Positions 37,253 through 47,144 of a stretch of DNA of 64,000 bases are shown here, in pieces; positions within the stretch are counted from its first letter, which is position 1; each line of letters opens with the position of its first letter. Made by a program: the position numbers and the translations under genes. The DNA comes from CBDFKQ01 sp965248855 (GTDB taxonomy: Bacteria > Bacteroidota > Bacteroidia > Cytophagales > 172606-1): the NCBI GenBank assembly GCA_965248855.1, contig CBDFKQ010000012.1:124001-188000 (forward strand). The letters are read 5' to 3'. The notes under the pieces are model-generated. The model did no database searches and was not told where the DNA came from. It saw only the letters and a list, made by a program, of their open reading frames with translations.

Positions 37253-37588
37253 ATATGTTTTTAGCATACCGTCTTAATAGGTGTTCGAAAGCTCGCCAAT
37301 ACAAGAATTAATTTCATTTACAAAGAGATATCAAAAAAGACAAGGCTGACAAATAGTTAAAAATCAACTAAGTACTCATTCACTTATTAATGAACACAAT
37401 ATAATAAACCTTCAAATAAGCATCTGTTTTAATTTACTTTATAATACTTCTAATTTATTCATTTGTAGCATTTTAAATATTCCGCCTTGTATATAAAATT
37501 AATCCGTACATTATTTTGTTTGCTTAGATTAATTTTTTACTACAATTATTAATTCTTTAATTAATTTTGAATTTTTATTAAAGTCTTA
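37253..37588. other. Intergenic region, nothing recognised
   Basis: 336 bases of A/T-rich sequence between copy B of the DUF4249 gene and the WG-repeat gene. I see no hairpin with a T run, no RNA motif and no ORF worth listing. Confidence 0.5.
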
Positions 37589-39805
37589 ATGAAGCAATTA
37601 TTTTTAATATTATTATTCCGGGTTTTATATTTAAATCCTTTACTATCCTCCGAATTAAAACCCAAACAATCATCCAACGGTTTATATGGATATGCCGACG
37701 AAAAAGGGAAATTTATAATTGAACCCAAGTTTGAAAAAGCTTTTCCTTTTGAAAATGGTGTTGCCAGAATTTTAGAAAAAAACTTTTGGGGATTAATAGA
37801 CCTAAAAGGAAATTATAAATTAAACCCTGTATACAGTGAGCTTCAAGGTGTAAAAAATAACTTACTGGTAGTTGGTATAAATGATACCAAAAGTGGTTTG
37901 ATTTTATATGGGCTAATGGATATTACCGGGAAAGAATACGTTAAACCCCAATACCAATTCATCACGCCGGATTATAATAATCAAATATTAATTGTTGGCA
38001 ATACCCTATCTGCTCCAAACGGAAAAACTAAAATCCGTTTCGGACTTATAAATAATAAAAACATTATTTTAATCCCTATTATTTATAAAGAAATTAAACA
38101 TACAAGATTTCGCACATTTGCCGCAAAAGATGACAATAACTTTTGGAATATATTTGACGAGACCGGTAAATCTATTTTTGGGAAAAATTATACGGCAATT
38201 AATGATTTTGATGAAAGGTTTGCAACTGTCGAAAACAAAGAAGGGTGGTCAATCGTCGCTCCTGATGGACAAATACTAACTGATATAAATTATAGAAAAA
38301 TCATAAAAAAGAATGCAAATGTGTTTGAACTTCTATCCTATCCGTTTATAAAAGTAGTTGATAACAACCACAATATACTTTTCTCCACACAATATGATGA
38401 ACTCTCTTTTGCAAATGAAAACTTTTATATTTTTAATAAAGATGAAAAAGCAGGTTTATTAAATGAAAAGGGGAATGTAGTAATGGGGAATAAATTTGAT
38501 GTAATTCAAAGTTTTAAAAATGGACTCTCTGTTGTGAAATCGAATAATAAATATGGGGTTGTAAATCAAAAATTACAACAAATACTTCCCATACATTATG
38601 AAAAAATTCAAATCGACAGCTTAAATGGAGTAATAAAAGCATTTGAAAATAAAACCTGGATGATTTTTAATAAATTAGGCAAACAAATAAATAATACGAA
38701 ATATGAAGATATTAAAGTTCAGCCTTATGCAATGATGTTTGTAAAGCAGGATAATCTTTGGTTTCTATTAAATTCTGACGGAAAAGTTGCCGGCCCTAAT
38801 TGGTTTAATAATGTTAGCGATATTAATAACTTTCATGCAGTTGTAAATTGGAAAAATGGTTATGGCTTGATTGATACAAAGGGAAATTGGGTAATAGAAC
38901 CTGTTTTCGACAGTTTAAAAATAATAAGTACTCATTTAGTAATTACCTACTCAAAAGGTATAAACAATATTATAAATATTTTTAATAAAAAAATCCAATT
39001 TGCTGTAGAAAAATTTGAATTGATTCATACAAATTACATAATCATTACAGCAGGGGGTAAAAAAGGATTAATAAACTATAGAGGAAAGGAAATTGTTTCG
39101 CCTGAATATGATTTTATATCCGATTTCAGTAAAGACAGTGTTATTACTGTTTTAAAAGAGAAAAAATATGGATTAATTGATCTTAAAGGAAATTTTATTT
39201 TAAAACCTCTTGCCAAATGTGATGAAATGGGCATAATGCAGGAAGAACGAGTTGCAATTAAAATTAAAAATAAATATGGTTTCTTTGATAAAGAAGGAGG
39301 TTTGAGAATAGCAAACAGATATGAGGCTGTTCAAACTTTTTCTAATGGAATGGCTGCTTTTTTATTAAAGGGTAAATGGGGATTTATTAATAAGGCAGAA
39401 GAAATAATTATACAACCGCAATTAGATAAAGTGGAAAATTTTAAAAACGGTATTGCTTTCGTTCAAAAAAATAAAAAATGGGGCGTGGTTAATAAAAATG
39501 GATTAGAAATATTAAAACCTCAATTTGATAATATATATCCTCTGAACGATGATAAATATATTTCAGAAACAGGTGGTAAAAAAGGTTTGATAGGCAGTGC
39601 CGGGCAGGAAATTATTCCTATCGGTTATGATATTTTACAACAATTAAACAGTGGTAATTTTTTGGCGAAGAAAAATAATAAATATGGTTTGTTAACTTCT
39701 AATGGTATGGTAGCAATTCCTTTAATGTATGATAAAATGAAAACAGATGGAAAATATTTTATTATCTCTATTGAAGATTCCCCCAAGAGATTAGAATTAA
39801 AGTAA
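37589..39805 (+). CDS. Exported WG-repeat protein
   Basis: A 738-residue protein with a signal peptide (MKQLFLILLFRVLYLNPLLSS) and about fifteen WG repeats across its length, each about 45-50 residues, with the forms GLYGYADEKGKFIIEPKF, FWGLIDLKGN, KYGVVNQK, KWGFINKAEEIIIQPQ and KWGVVNKNG. WG proteins build beta-rich repeats, probably propeller-like or solenoid, for protein binding; no enzymatic domain is attached. It is monocistronic and converges on the esterase gene with 48 bases between. The partner is unknown. Confidence 0.88.
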   Translation: MKQLFLILLFRVLYLNPLLSSELKPKQSSNGLYGYADEKGKFIIEPKFEKAFPFENGVARILEKNFWGLIDLKGNYKLNPVYSELQGVKNNLLVVGINDTKSGLILYGLMDITGKEYVKPQYQFITPDYNNQILIVGNTLSAPNGKTKIRFGLINNKNIILIPIIYKEIKHTRFRTFAAKDDNNFWNIFDETGKSIFGKNYTAINDFDERFATVENKEGWSIVAPDGQILTDINYRKIIKKNANVFELLSYPFIKVVDNNHNILFSTQYDELSFANENFYIFNKDEKAGLLNEKGNVVMGNKFDVIQSFKNGLSVVKSNNKYGVVNQKLQQILPIHYEKIQIDSLNGVIKAFENKTWMIFNKLGKQINNTKYEDIKVQPYAMMFVKQDNLWFLLNSDGKVAGPNWFNNVSDINNFHAVVNWKNGYGLIDTKGNWVIEPVFDSLKIISTHLVITYSKGINNIINIFNKKIQFAVEKFELIHTNYIIITAGGKKGLINYRGKEIVSPEYDFISDFSKDSVITVLKEKKYGLIDLKGNFILKPLAKCDEMGIMQEERVAIKIKNKYGFFDKEGGLRIANRYEAVQTFSNGMAAFLLKGKWGFINKAEEIIIQPQLDKVENFKNGIAFVQKNKKWGVVNKNGLEILKPQFDNIYPLNDDKYISETGGKKGLIGSAGQEIIPIGYDILQQLNSGNFLAKKNNKYGLLTSNGMVAIPLMYDKMKTDGKYFIISIEDSPKRLELK

Positions 39806-39853
39806 ATTATTCTTAAAATATTTTTAATAAAAACAGTCAATAAAATATTACTT

Positions 39854-41812
39854 CTACTTAAATTTTACATCGTCGGTAATTCCTTTCCAGTTATCAGTAC
39901 GGAAAGGGCAAGTTGGAAATCCTTCAACATTATATAAATTATCATCAATGGGAGAATTGGTCCAGCCATATCTTACTGATACAGGTTTCAAAACTTTATC
40001 ACTACTAACAATTACCTTATTGCCTGAAATTTCAGCTTTTGCATAATAAAAAATTTTATCCTCTCCTGCAATCTCAAAACCTTTCAAATACCCGTACTTA
40101 TCTTTAACAATTAAACCTTCTCCCGTATATTTAAAGGATAAAACAGCTTTATTACTTTCGTACGAAACAGATTCAAACATTGGCCCACAAAAAGTAAGAT
40201 TTCGGTTATAAACAGTTTTTAATGCGTTTGCTGCTAATCTTATGCCTACATCAAATTTATTTGTAGGATGAATATCTTTTGGGTCGCCTATATCTGTTAT
40301 AACTGCCATACCGGTTTTAGGTAAATTTAATGTCATTGTTTGTGCTTCTCTTAATTCTGCCCAATTGCTACCCTGATTGCTATTTTGATCGCTACCGAAT
40401 GAAGTTAATTGTACATATAAAAAAGGAAACTCATCTTTCCATTTGTTTCGCCAATCATTAATGAGCAATGGAAAACTTTTACGGTATTGATATGCACGTG
40501 AAGCATTAGCCTCCCCTTGATACCATATAACACCCTGAAAAGCATATGGAACTAAAGGGTGCAACATTGCATTATAAATTGTTGTAGCTAAATTATTTTG
40601 TAAACGGGCGAATTTATAAGGGTAAGCTATAGAAGGAAGCATTTTCCATCCGTCACCTGCTAAAAGTATTTTCTCACCATTAAAATCTATATAGGTTTCC
40701 GATTGTGGTCCATGAATGCCCATACCGTACCAATCGGGGTTTTGATGAGCACCTTGTTTAATCATTAAAATATTTTTACCACTTTTAAAAGTATTTCCGG
40801 GCAATTCTATTTTTCTATTTCCTTTTTGTTGACCTTCCGAAATTAATCTACCATTTATAAATAATTGATATTGGCTGTCATTTTCACCAAAAGCTAAAAC
40901 TGACTTTTTTGCTTCATTACCCGGTAATATATCAATTGAACGTGCCATGTATCCTTGGCCTCTAAAAGCCCAAATTCCTATCCAATCCCATAAACCGGGA
41001 GCATAAGAATTCATCCACTTGGAAATATCTAAATCGGATTTCGTATATTTTTTTTCATCTTCGATGCTTAATGATATATTTTTATTTCCAAACGCATCTT
41101 GTTTCATTTTTTCATCCAAACTTTTCTCTGCCTTTTCCCATGTATCAGGAATTTGCTGAATATAATTTTTAAACTCATCCGAACTACTAAGTCCTTCTTT
41201 GCTGATCCAGCCCTCTACTTGAGAACCGCCCCATGACGTGTTAATTAAACCTATCGGTACATTAAGCTCTCGGTTAAGCTTTTTTGCAAAAAAATATCCT
41301 ACTGCAGTAAACTTTCCAACCGTTTCGGGTGAAGTTATTTGCCAATCCCCTTTTATTTTTAAATCATTTTCCGCCTTCAGGCTTAATTCATTTTTTACTT
41401 TATAATGACGGATTTGAGGAAAATTAGCAGATCGAATTTCGGCGGCTGCATTATCAGAACCATCTACAGTAAATTCCATATTCGATTGCCCGGAACATAT
41501 CCAAACTTCGCCAATTAAAACATCTTTTATTTCTATTGAGGATTTTTTATCTTTTATAATCATTTTAAAAGGCCCCCCGGCTTGCATGGGATTCAACTTA
41601 ACCATCCATTTCCCTTCATTATTTACAGTTGAGGAGACAACCTGATTATTAAAAGATACAGTAATTTTGTTTCCCTTATCTCCCCATCCCCAAATCGGAA
41701 CAGTTTTTTGTCTTTGAAGAACCATATGATCTCCAAAAATATTTGCAGATCGAACTTGAGCAAAAAGCGAGAAGCCGGATAATATAAAAAATAAGGAATA
41801 TTTAAAATGCAT
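39854..41812 (-). CDS. Sialate O-acetylesterase family protein (SGNH)
   Basis: A 652-residue exported protein (signal peptide ending SLFAQ). The SGNH hydrolase core is split by a galactose-binding-like insert (about 280-400), as in family members. The nucleophile block EVWICSGQSNMEF, the block GVIWYQGEANAS and the Asp/His block ITDIGDPKDIHPTNK are intact. It probably removes acetyl groups from sialic acids or from plant polysaccharide side chains such as xylan. No sialidase or xylanase is adjacent, so the substrate is open. The neighbours on the same strand are unrelated. Confidence 0.9.
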   Translation of the reverse strand: MHFKYSLFFILSGFSLFAQVRSANIFGDHMVLQRQKTVPIWGWGDKGNKITVSFNNQVVSSTVNNEGKWMVKLNPMQAGGPFKMIIKDKKSSIEIKDVLIGEVWICSGQSNMEFTVDGSDNAAAEIRSANFPQIRHYKVKNELSLKAENDLKIKGDWQITSPETVGKFTAVGYFFAKKLNRELNVPIGLINTSWGGSQVEGWISKEGLSSSDEFKNYIQQIPDTWEKAEKSLDEKMKQDAFGNKNISLSIEDEKKYTKSDLDISKWMNSYAPGLWDWIGIWAFRGQGYMARSIDILPGNEAKKSVLAFGENDSQYQLFINGRLISEGQQKGNRKIELPGNTFKSGKNILMIKQGAHQNPDWYGMGIHGPQSETYIDFNGEKILLAGDGWKMLPSIAYPYKFARLQNNLATTIYNAMLHPLVPYAFQGVIWYQGEANASRAYQYRKSFPLLINDWRNKWKDEFPFLYVQLTSFGSDQNSNQGSNWAELREAQTMTLNLPKTGMAVITDIGDPKDIHPTNKFDVGIRLAANALKTVYNRNLTFCGPMFESVSYESNKAVLSFKYTGEGLIVKDKYGYLKGFEIAGEDKIFYYAKAEISGNKVIVSSDKVLKPVSVRYGWTNSPIDDNLYNVEGFPTCPFRTDNWKGITDDVKFK

Positions 41813-41871
41813 TTTTATTTTGTTTATGAGACAAATATAAAAAAATAAGTATTTAATCCTATATGTGCTTA

Positions 41872-42888
41872 TTAAGAAACCACCCCGGTTTTACAGAACC
41901 TATCAACATCTTCCATCATTGTTTTATCATTTAAAACCTGATTTTGAGTTTGTTGTATTAAATAATCCCTCGTTTGAGGCCTTGAATCAGTCATTTCAGA
42001 ATAGTCTTTTTCACCTATTTTAATATTTAATCTTAAATACTGATTATTAAAAGTTAACTCTGCTGCCTCGTAATCTGTTGTTTGACTAACACCTTTCATC
42101 ATAATATCAGTTATAACCTGTATCCATTGTAATTGACCCCACCTCACCGCATTCTCTAAAGTAATGGAACCCATATATGATCCTGTCCCTAATGAAAGCA
42201 CTGAAACATCTTCCATCGATACATTAGAACCATCTGATTTTTTATAAAAACCTTTATCGCCATACTTACTTATTTCGGCAATGGCAGCCATTGTTGGGTT
42301 GTTGGCATAAACTCCTCCATCAATTGCGATTAATTTATTTCCTTTATAGTCAAATGAATAAGCGGGTAAATAAGTAGGGGCTGATGATGTAGCCATGCAA
42401 ATATCAAAAATTTTAGCGTCTGCATTTGAGGCAGTTTTTGCCTCACTTGTTTTAAAAAGAACAGGTTTATTGCTGCTTAAATCATATGTTGGTACAATAA
42501 TAGGGTGTAATGATTCGCTTATTTTTTGATCACCAATAAATTTATTCAAAACTTCTTTTATTCCTTTATCGCTAAACTCCGGATGCCATAAATTGGTTAC
42601 TTTACTAAAAATTTTTCCGACTGCAGTTCGTGTCGGAAAAATAACATGTGCATAATCAGAATACATTTTAATAAGATCCTCTACAGAATACATAGGATCA
42701 ACAGAATCTTTACTTTTTCTAATAGTAAGGCACGATGATATTAAACCGCCTGTAGAAGTACCAACCATCATATCAAATAATTCATGTGCCCTTTTACCGG
42801 TACGTTTTTCAATTTCCCGTAAAATTATAAGCGGCACTATTCCTCTTAAACCACCACCATCAATTGATAAAATTCTAAATTTCGGCAT
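41872..42888 (-). CDS. Patatin-like phospholipase
   Basis: A 338-residue protein from the ATG at 42886-42888 (MPKFRILSIDGGG). A longer frame reaching 42987 would run into the DUF3078 gene and add residues unlike the family, so it is rejected. It shows the oxyanion loop DGGGLRG (residues 10-16), the nucleophile elbow GTSTG (S45) and the catalytic Asp in AIDGGVYANNP. No signal peptide is present, so it acts in the cytoplasm, unlike the outer-membrane patatins. It resembles CapV-type lipases, but no cGAS-like nucleotidyltransferase lies nearby, so an antiphage role is not supported. Confidence 0.88.
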   Translation of the reverse strand: MPKFRILSIDGGGLRGIVPLIILREIEKRTGKRAHELFDMMVGTSTGGLISSCLTIRKSKDSVDPMYSVEDLIKMYSDYAHVIFPTRTAVGKIFSKVTNLWHPEFSDKGIKEVLNKFIGDQKISESLHPIIVPTYDLSSNKPVLFKTSEAKTASNADAKIFDICMATSSAPTYLPAYSFDYKGNKLIAIDGGVYANNPTMAAIAEISKYGDKGFYKKSDGSNVSMEDVSVLSLGTGSYMGSITLENAVRWGQLQWIQVITDIMMKGVSQTTDYEAAELTFNNQYLRLNIKIGEKDYSEMTDSRPQTRDYLIQQTQNQVLNDKTMMEDVDRFCKTGVVS

Positions 42889-42943
42889 AACTTTTTTATT
42901 AAAATGTATCCTTAAGTTTACTGAAAATACAAAAAAATCAAGT

Positions 42944-43870
42944 TTATTTCTTTTGATAAAAAGTACTTGCATTATATAAAAAGCCAATACCTAAGGTTTG
43001 CTGCAATTGTACGTTAGAGCTATAATCTTCATTATACAATAAAACTATTCCTCCCTGCACACTTATCCACTTTGTTATTTTCATTGCAATATTTGCATCC
43101 AATCGGTGATCAATTTTTCCAAAGTTTTCATAACTCATGTACATTAAGTATCCGGCTTTAAAGTGAACATTATTACTAATTTTTTTATTTAACATGGCCT
43201 GCAATTGAAACGCGAGCCACTCAGCTCTTACTTTTCTGCCGGGTTCAACGCCATATGCTTTTTGTTTCACTCCATTAACTTCTGTTCGAACAGCATCATC
43301 CAAAACAAAAGTAAACCTTGGTGCAAATGGTGAAATTCTTACGGAAAACCAATCCGTTGGCTTATAGGCCAAACCGACTGCAAAAGTAAGTTGTGCCGGT
43401 GACATAAAATTTGAAACTAAAGAATCACCACCTTTGTTAGGGTCAGTTTTTTTTGCACCATACAAATAACCCGGAGCAAAAAAAGTGTTAAATATTCCGG
43501 AGAAAAACAAATCCCATTTTTTTGCAATTTTATAACCTGCGACCGAATTGATAAAAATTTGATCGGCAGCTTTACGCGTCCCTATACTTTCCTGATAAAC
43601 ATACCCTAATTGTAAATCTGCCGTATTATCCCACGACCATTTTTCTTTTTGATACAGTGCCCTGCTATTTATAAGTGCGCCTAGCGACATAGAGTTAACT
43701 CCCCCACCCGACCAATTGCTGAATTGTGCCTGATTAAAATTTATACCGCCCGTAAATGATTTTTGCCAATAAGATGTGTCCTTAATTTCACTTTTAATTG
43801 AATCTTTACTTTGCGAAAAAGCAGAAGAACTTAATAGAAATAAAAATGTAAAAAATTTAATGCGATCCAT
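42944..43870 (-). CDS. DUF3078 family outer-membrane beta-barrel protein
   Basis: A 308-residue exported protein (signal peptide ending SSAFSQ). The opening of the mature chain, SYWQKSFTGGINFNQAQFSNWSGGG, is the DUF3078 signature, and alternating amphipathic strands run to a C-terminal aromatic-rich strand (NASTFYQKK). It is probably a small outer-membrane barrel of unknown role. The patatin gene starts 55 bases downstream on the same strand, so they may be cotranscribed. Confidence 0.85.
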   Translation of the reverse strand: MDRIKFFTFLFLLSSSAFSQSKDSIKSEIKDTSYWQKSFTGGINFNQAQFSNWSGGGVNSMSLGALINSRALYQKEKWSWDNTADLQLGYVYQESIGTRKAADQIFINSVAGYKIAKKWDLFFSGIFNTFFAPGYLYGAKKTDPNKGGDSLVSNFMSPAQLTFAVGLAYKPTDWFSVRISPFAPRFTFVLDDAVRTEVNGVKQKAYGVEPGRKVRAEWLAFQLQAMLNKKISNNVHFKAGYLMYMSYENFGKIDHRLDANIAMKITKWISVQGGIVLLYNEDYSSNVQLQQTLGIGFLYNASTFYQKK

Positions 43871-44298
43871 GTTTATTATTTAAAATTTGAGTTTGGTAAA
43901 ACTGTTTAAAAAAAAATAATTTTCATAAAAATGAAATATTAAATTAAAAGAATAATTTTTAAAACGAAAAGATTAAACAGATTATGAGAAGAGAAATTAA
44001 TTCGAAATTAATTTCTTTAACTGATGATAATTACAAAATTAGGTAACACTAATTATCATATTAAATAATTATTAAGTAAAAAAGAAATGTCTGAGATACT
44101 ATCGTACCGGCGAATTTTATATAAATTTTTACAATAGCATTTTAGCCTTATTTAATAGAAAATGCTCCAAAAAGAAAATTTAAGGCAACCGGGGAAATAT
44201 AAGAGGCCTGACAAATTTTAAATCTGTCAGGCCTCTTAGTATTTCTACTTTTTTACTAATGTCAATTATATAACTTTCTTAACATAATCCGAAACAGA
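43871..44298. other. Intergenic region upstream of the DUF3078 gene
   Basis: 428 bases holding the GH8 terminator (44201-44237) and otherwise A/T-rich sequence in which I recognise no gene, RNA motif or promoter with full consensus. Confidence 0.45.
44201..44237 (-). terminator. Terminator of the GH8 gene
   Basis: AAGAGGCCTGACA (44201-44213) and TGTCAGGCCTCTT (44225-44237) form a perfect 13-base stem with an 11-base loop, 62 bases past the GH8 stop codon. The T run on either side is short, so termination may rely on stem strength. Confidence 0.75.
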
Positions 44299-46608
44299 TT
44301 ATTTTTCTATAATCAGTTTGCCTGTTTCGCTATTATTTCCTCTTTGAGTTTTTAAAATATAAATACCCGATTGAAGGTTGGAAATATTTAATTGGACATT
44401 GTCATTTTCGGTAACTGTGTTGGTATGCAATACAATGTTTCCTAAAAGATCGGCTATATCTATCAAAACTACCTTTTCAGATGCTTCAGGTAATTTAATA
44501 TTTAATACTGTACGTGCAGGATTTGGATAATAAAGTAATTGCGAATGTGAATTATTTTTATTTTCCGGTTTATGTTTCAATACTATATCTTCTGTACGAC
44601 AACCGGAACAAGTGGTTATTTCAATATAATCTACAATCATATATCCCCAATCTTTTTGAATCGAAATTATATTTGTTCCACTGTTTAAACCTACTGTAAG
44701 AGTTTTACTAACCCATGCGCTGCAATTATTATCGGGGAAGCTTTGCGAACTGCCGGTACCGTTTACTTTAACAAAATTTTGTTGATCTTGGCAAGCTGCG
44801 TAACGGATGAGTAATGAATAATTTCCTGCAGAAGGAGCATTTACAGAAAAATCAATTTTATTACCGTTGGTGGTAAGCCCATCCACATAACCTGTACCTG
44901 AATACCCACTCACTTGCGAAGCAGTATAAGTGCCTGTAAGAGTTGCATTTTCCGCTTCATAACGAACTGTACTTTTCACTGATGGTGTAATGTTTACATA
45001 ATTAACATTAAATCCATTCGAAAGCATTTTTATACGCATGGTTTGTTGACCTGCATTTAATGCTACACCTGCCCAACTAATGGTAGTCCATGTTTGCCAT
45101 CCTCCCGTTGAAGAAAATGATTTGGCACCTGTTGTTTTACTTCCGTCACTAAAAGTAATTTCTATTTGTCCGCCTGCAGATTGCGATGCTACCCTTGTAT
45201 CGATAGTATAATTGCCGGATTGAGCAACGTTAACAGTATATTCGAGCCACTCACCATTAGCTGTCCAACCTATATCATAGCCACCTTCTGAACAATTTTC
45301 GATGTCTACTCCATCTGCTGAACGGTATTGCCCTCCCCAGTTGTTTGCATCAGTGTCATTATAAGCAACACCTTGCCCGCCTGTATCATAGTTTTCAGCT
45401 TCTATTTTTGTTGTCCCGGTGGAGGCAATTGTCCATGGGTTATTATTATTGCCATAAGTGATTCTTCCTGATGTTACTATCGCCGGCTTCCATGCATTGC
45501 CTGTTAAAGTAAGGCTGTACAACAATCTTAAAGATGAAGCATAATAAGCATCGTAGGTGCATGCTTTAAAATAATTTGCAAAATTATCGGTTGTAGATTG
45601 ATCTTTTGCCATCGCACCACATGCCCAACTTCCTGTCCAGGCGGGTGATTGGTTCCAACCGCCATTAGCAGTTCCGTCGGTACTTGAATATCCGTCATAT
45701 ATATTTGTAAGGCCACCTTTAGTGTTTATCCAATCCGTCATTTTATTGCATATATCCCTTGAATGGACATCTCCATACCATAAGTAATCAGATATCACAC
45801 GCCATGGTAACCTTGCACCATTATAATCCACTTGCTTTGCAGCCGGGTTTGTTACGCCCGATTCATTAACTTCATTAGGTATAAGGCCCGTAACACTATT
45901 TTGAGATACATATAATGCATTGTATGCATCGCTTAGTACCCAATCCCAAAAAGGATCGCCTGAAACTTCTTTAAAAACCCTGTAATACGCCGGAAATAAA
46001 TAAGAAGTATTTTGATATGGGTAACTATAATCGCCCGGTAATTGAAGCCATCTCCCGTTTACTTTCTTATATAAATTATTTTTAATGCTGCTTATATAAG
46101 CTGTTGCTTCTGTTTTATACCCTCCCCATTGGTTATCTGCCAACAGTAAAGAAAAAGCAATATCTTCATCACCATCTGTAGCGGCATTAGAGCCTCCAAC
46201 AGAAGTTATAGGACCATTGCAATCAACTTTCCAACCCATCAGATTATTAGAATCCCAATTCTTCTTCACAAAAGCATATAGCTTATCAAAAGTTGTTTTG
46301 TCTCCCATGTAAGCAGATATCAACATACCGTAGCCCATCCCCTCCGATACTGTGGTTCCGGTAGGATCTGAAAACTCTACTCTTAAGTAGTTACCTCCGC
46401 AATCGCTTTTAAGCCAGTTTTTTTTCCAATTTGAATAATAGGTTTGAATATCTGCCGAAGTAATATTACCCGTTTTATACCCATAAGGATAAGTAATATT
46501 TTGAGGAAAGGGCTTGTTCTGAGCCAATAACTTGCCTGCACTAAAACATACGAGCAGCAATGCTAAAAAGAAAAAATTTGATGAAATTTTTCTGAAAAAT
46601 TCTCCCAT
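44299..46608 (-). CDS. Secreted GH8 family endoglucanase/chitosanase with two CBMs and T9SS sorting domain
   Basis: A 769-residue modular enzyme: signal peptide (ending KLLAQ), GH8 catalytic domain (about 35-385), CBM6-type domain (about 398-535), a second CBM6/35-like domain (about 540-670) and a C-terminal type A sorting domain (about 690-769: YYPNPARTVLNIKLP to GKLIIEK) for export by the type IX system. The general acid lies in TVSEGMGYGM and the second catalytic region in AATDGDEDIAFSLLLA. GH8 enzymes cut beta-1,4-glucan, chitosan, xylan or lichenan; the exact substrate cannot be read here. It is monocistronic with a strong stem after it. Confidence 0.92.
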   Translation of the reverse strand: MGEFFRKISSNFFFLALLLVCFSAGKLLAQNKPFPQNITYPYGYKTGNITSADIQTYYSNWKKNWLKSDCGGNYLRVEFSDPTGTTVSEGMGYGMLISAYMGDKTTFDKLYAFVKKNWDSNNLMGWKVDCNGPITSVGGSNAATDGDEDIAFSLLLADNQWGGYKTEATAYISSIKNNLYKKVNGRWLQLPGDYSYPYQNTSYLFPAYYRVFKEVSGDPFWDWVLSDAYNALYVSQNSVTGLIPNEVNESGVTNPAAKQVDYNGARLPWRVISDYLWYGDVHSRDICNKMTDWINTKGGLTNIYDGYSSTDGTANGGWNQSPAWTGSWACGAMAKDQSTTDNFANYFKACTYDAYYASSLRLLYSLTLTGNAWKPAIVTSGRITYGNNNNPWTIASTGTTKIEAENYDTGGQGVAYNDTDANNWGGQYRSADGVDIENCSEGGYDIGWTANGEWLEYTVNVAQSGNYTIDTRVASQSAGGQIEITFSDGSKTTGAKSFSSTGGWQTWTTISWAGVALNAGQQTMRIKMLSNGFNVNYVNITPSVKSTVRYEAENATLTGTYTASQVSGYSGTGYVDGLTTNGNKIDFSVNAPSAGNYSLLIRYAACQDQQNFVKVNGTGSSQSFPDNNCSAWVSKTLTVGLNSGTNIISIQKDWGYMIVDYIEITTCSGCRTEDIVLKHKPENKNNSHSQLLYYPNPARTVLNIKLPEASEKVVLIDIADLLGNIVLHTNTVTENDNVQLNISNLQSGIYILKTQRGNNSETGKLIIEK

Positions 46609-47144
46609 ACAATTAAATAATTTAAAAGTTTAAACGTGAATAATACATATTGAAATAATTAAAATTAATGTTAAAATTATTCAACATCATTTCTTTCATT
46701 ATAATACATAGAGTTCAATTTCATACTCACCTTTTATAATTTATTTTATATTTTATTTAAAAATTCTTATTTATGAATCTCTTAGGCGCAAAAAAATAGG
46801 AATAAATATGGACTGTCGTGAATTTTTCGAACAATTTAAGCATAGTACTTTTTATAGCTTTTAGAAAGAAGCTATTAAGCGGATAATAATAATTAAGATT
46901 CTTAAAGTGTTTCTTAACTCGTTAGAAGATCGGAAGTTTTTAACCCTTGCGGCTTCTTAATTGATTGTTTTTTGGATAAGTATTGTACCGGGGAGCCCCT
47001 GAAAATTCATATGATAATCATTAACAAATTTTAACTTCAGATAATTTAAAACTGTAAAAGTGTTTATAAATGAGAGTTGTGATGAAAATAAGTTACCAAT
47101 AATTATTTAAATGTCTTTAAGAGTTTTATTTAAGGCATTATATA
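46609..47144. other. Intergenic region, nothing recognised
   Basis: 536 bases between the GH8 and GAF sensor genes, both on the minus strand. It contains a modest inverted repeat around 46855-46880 (TATAGCTT/AAGCTAT) but no T run, RNA motif or supported ORF. Confidence 0.4.

Noticed and set aside
41872..42987. Patatin as part of a CBASS antiphage system
   Set aside because: The protein resembles CapV-type lipases, but no cGAS-like nucleotidyltransferase or other defence gene is present on either side.
42889..42987. N-terminal extension of the patatin reading frame
   Set aside because: It overlaps the end of the DUF3078 gene and has no family counterpart; MPKFRILSIDGGG is the natural start.
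46810..46866. Small frame beginning MDCREFFEQF upstream of the GAF/GH8 interval
   Set aside because: It is short, has no supporting promoter, structure or downstream gene on its strand, and no codon bias that would make it a leader peptide.
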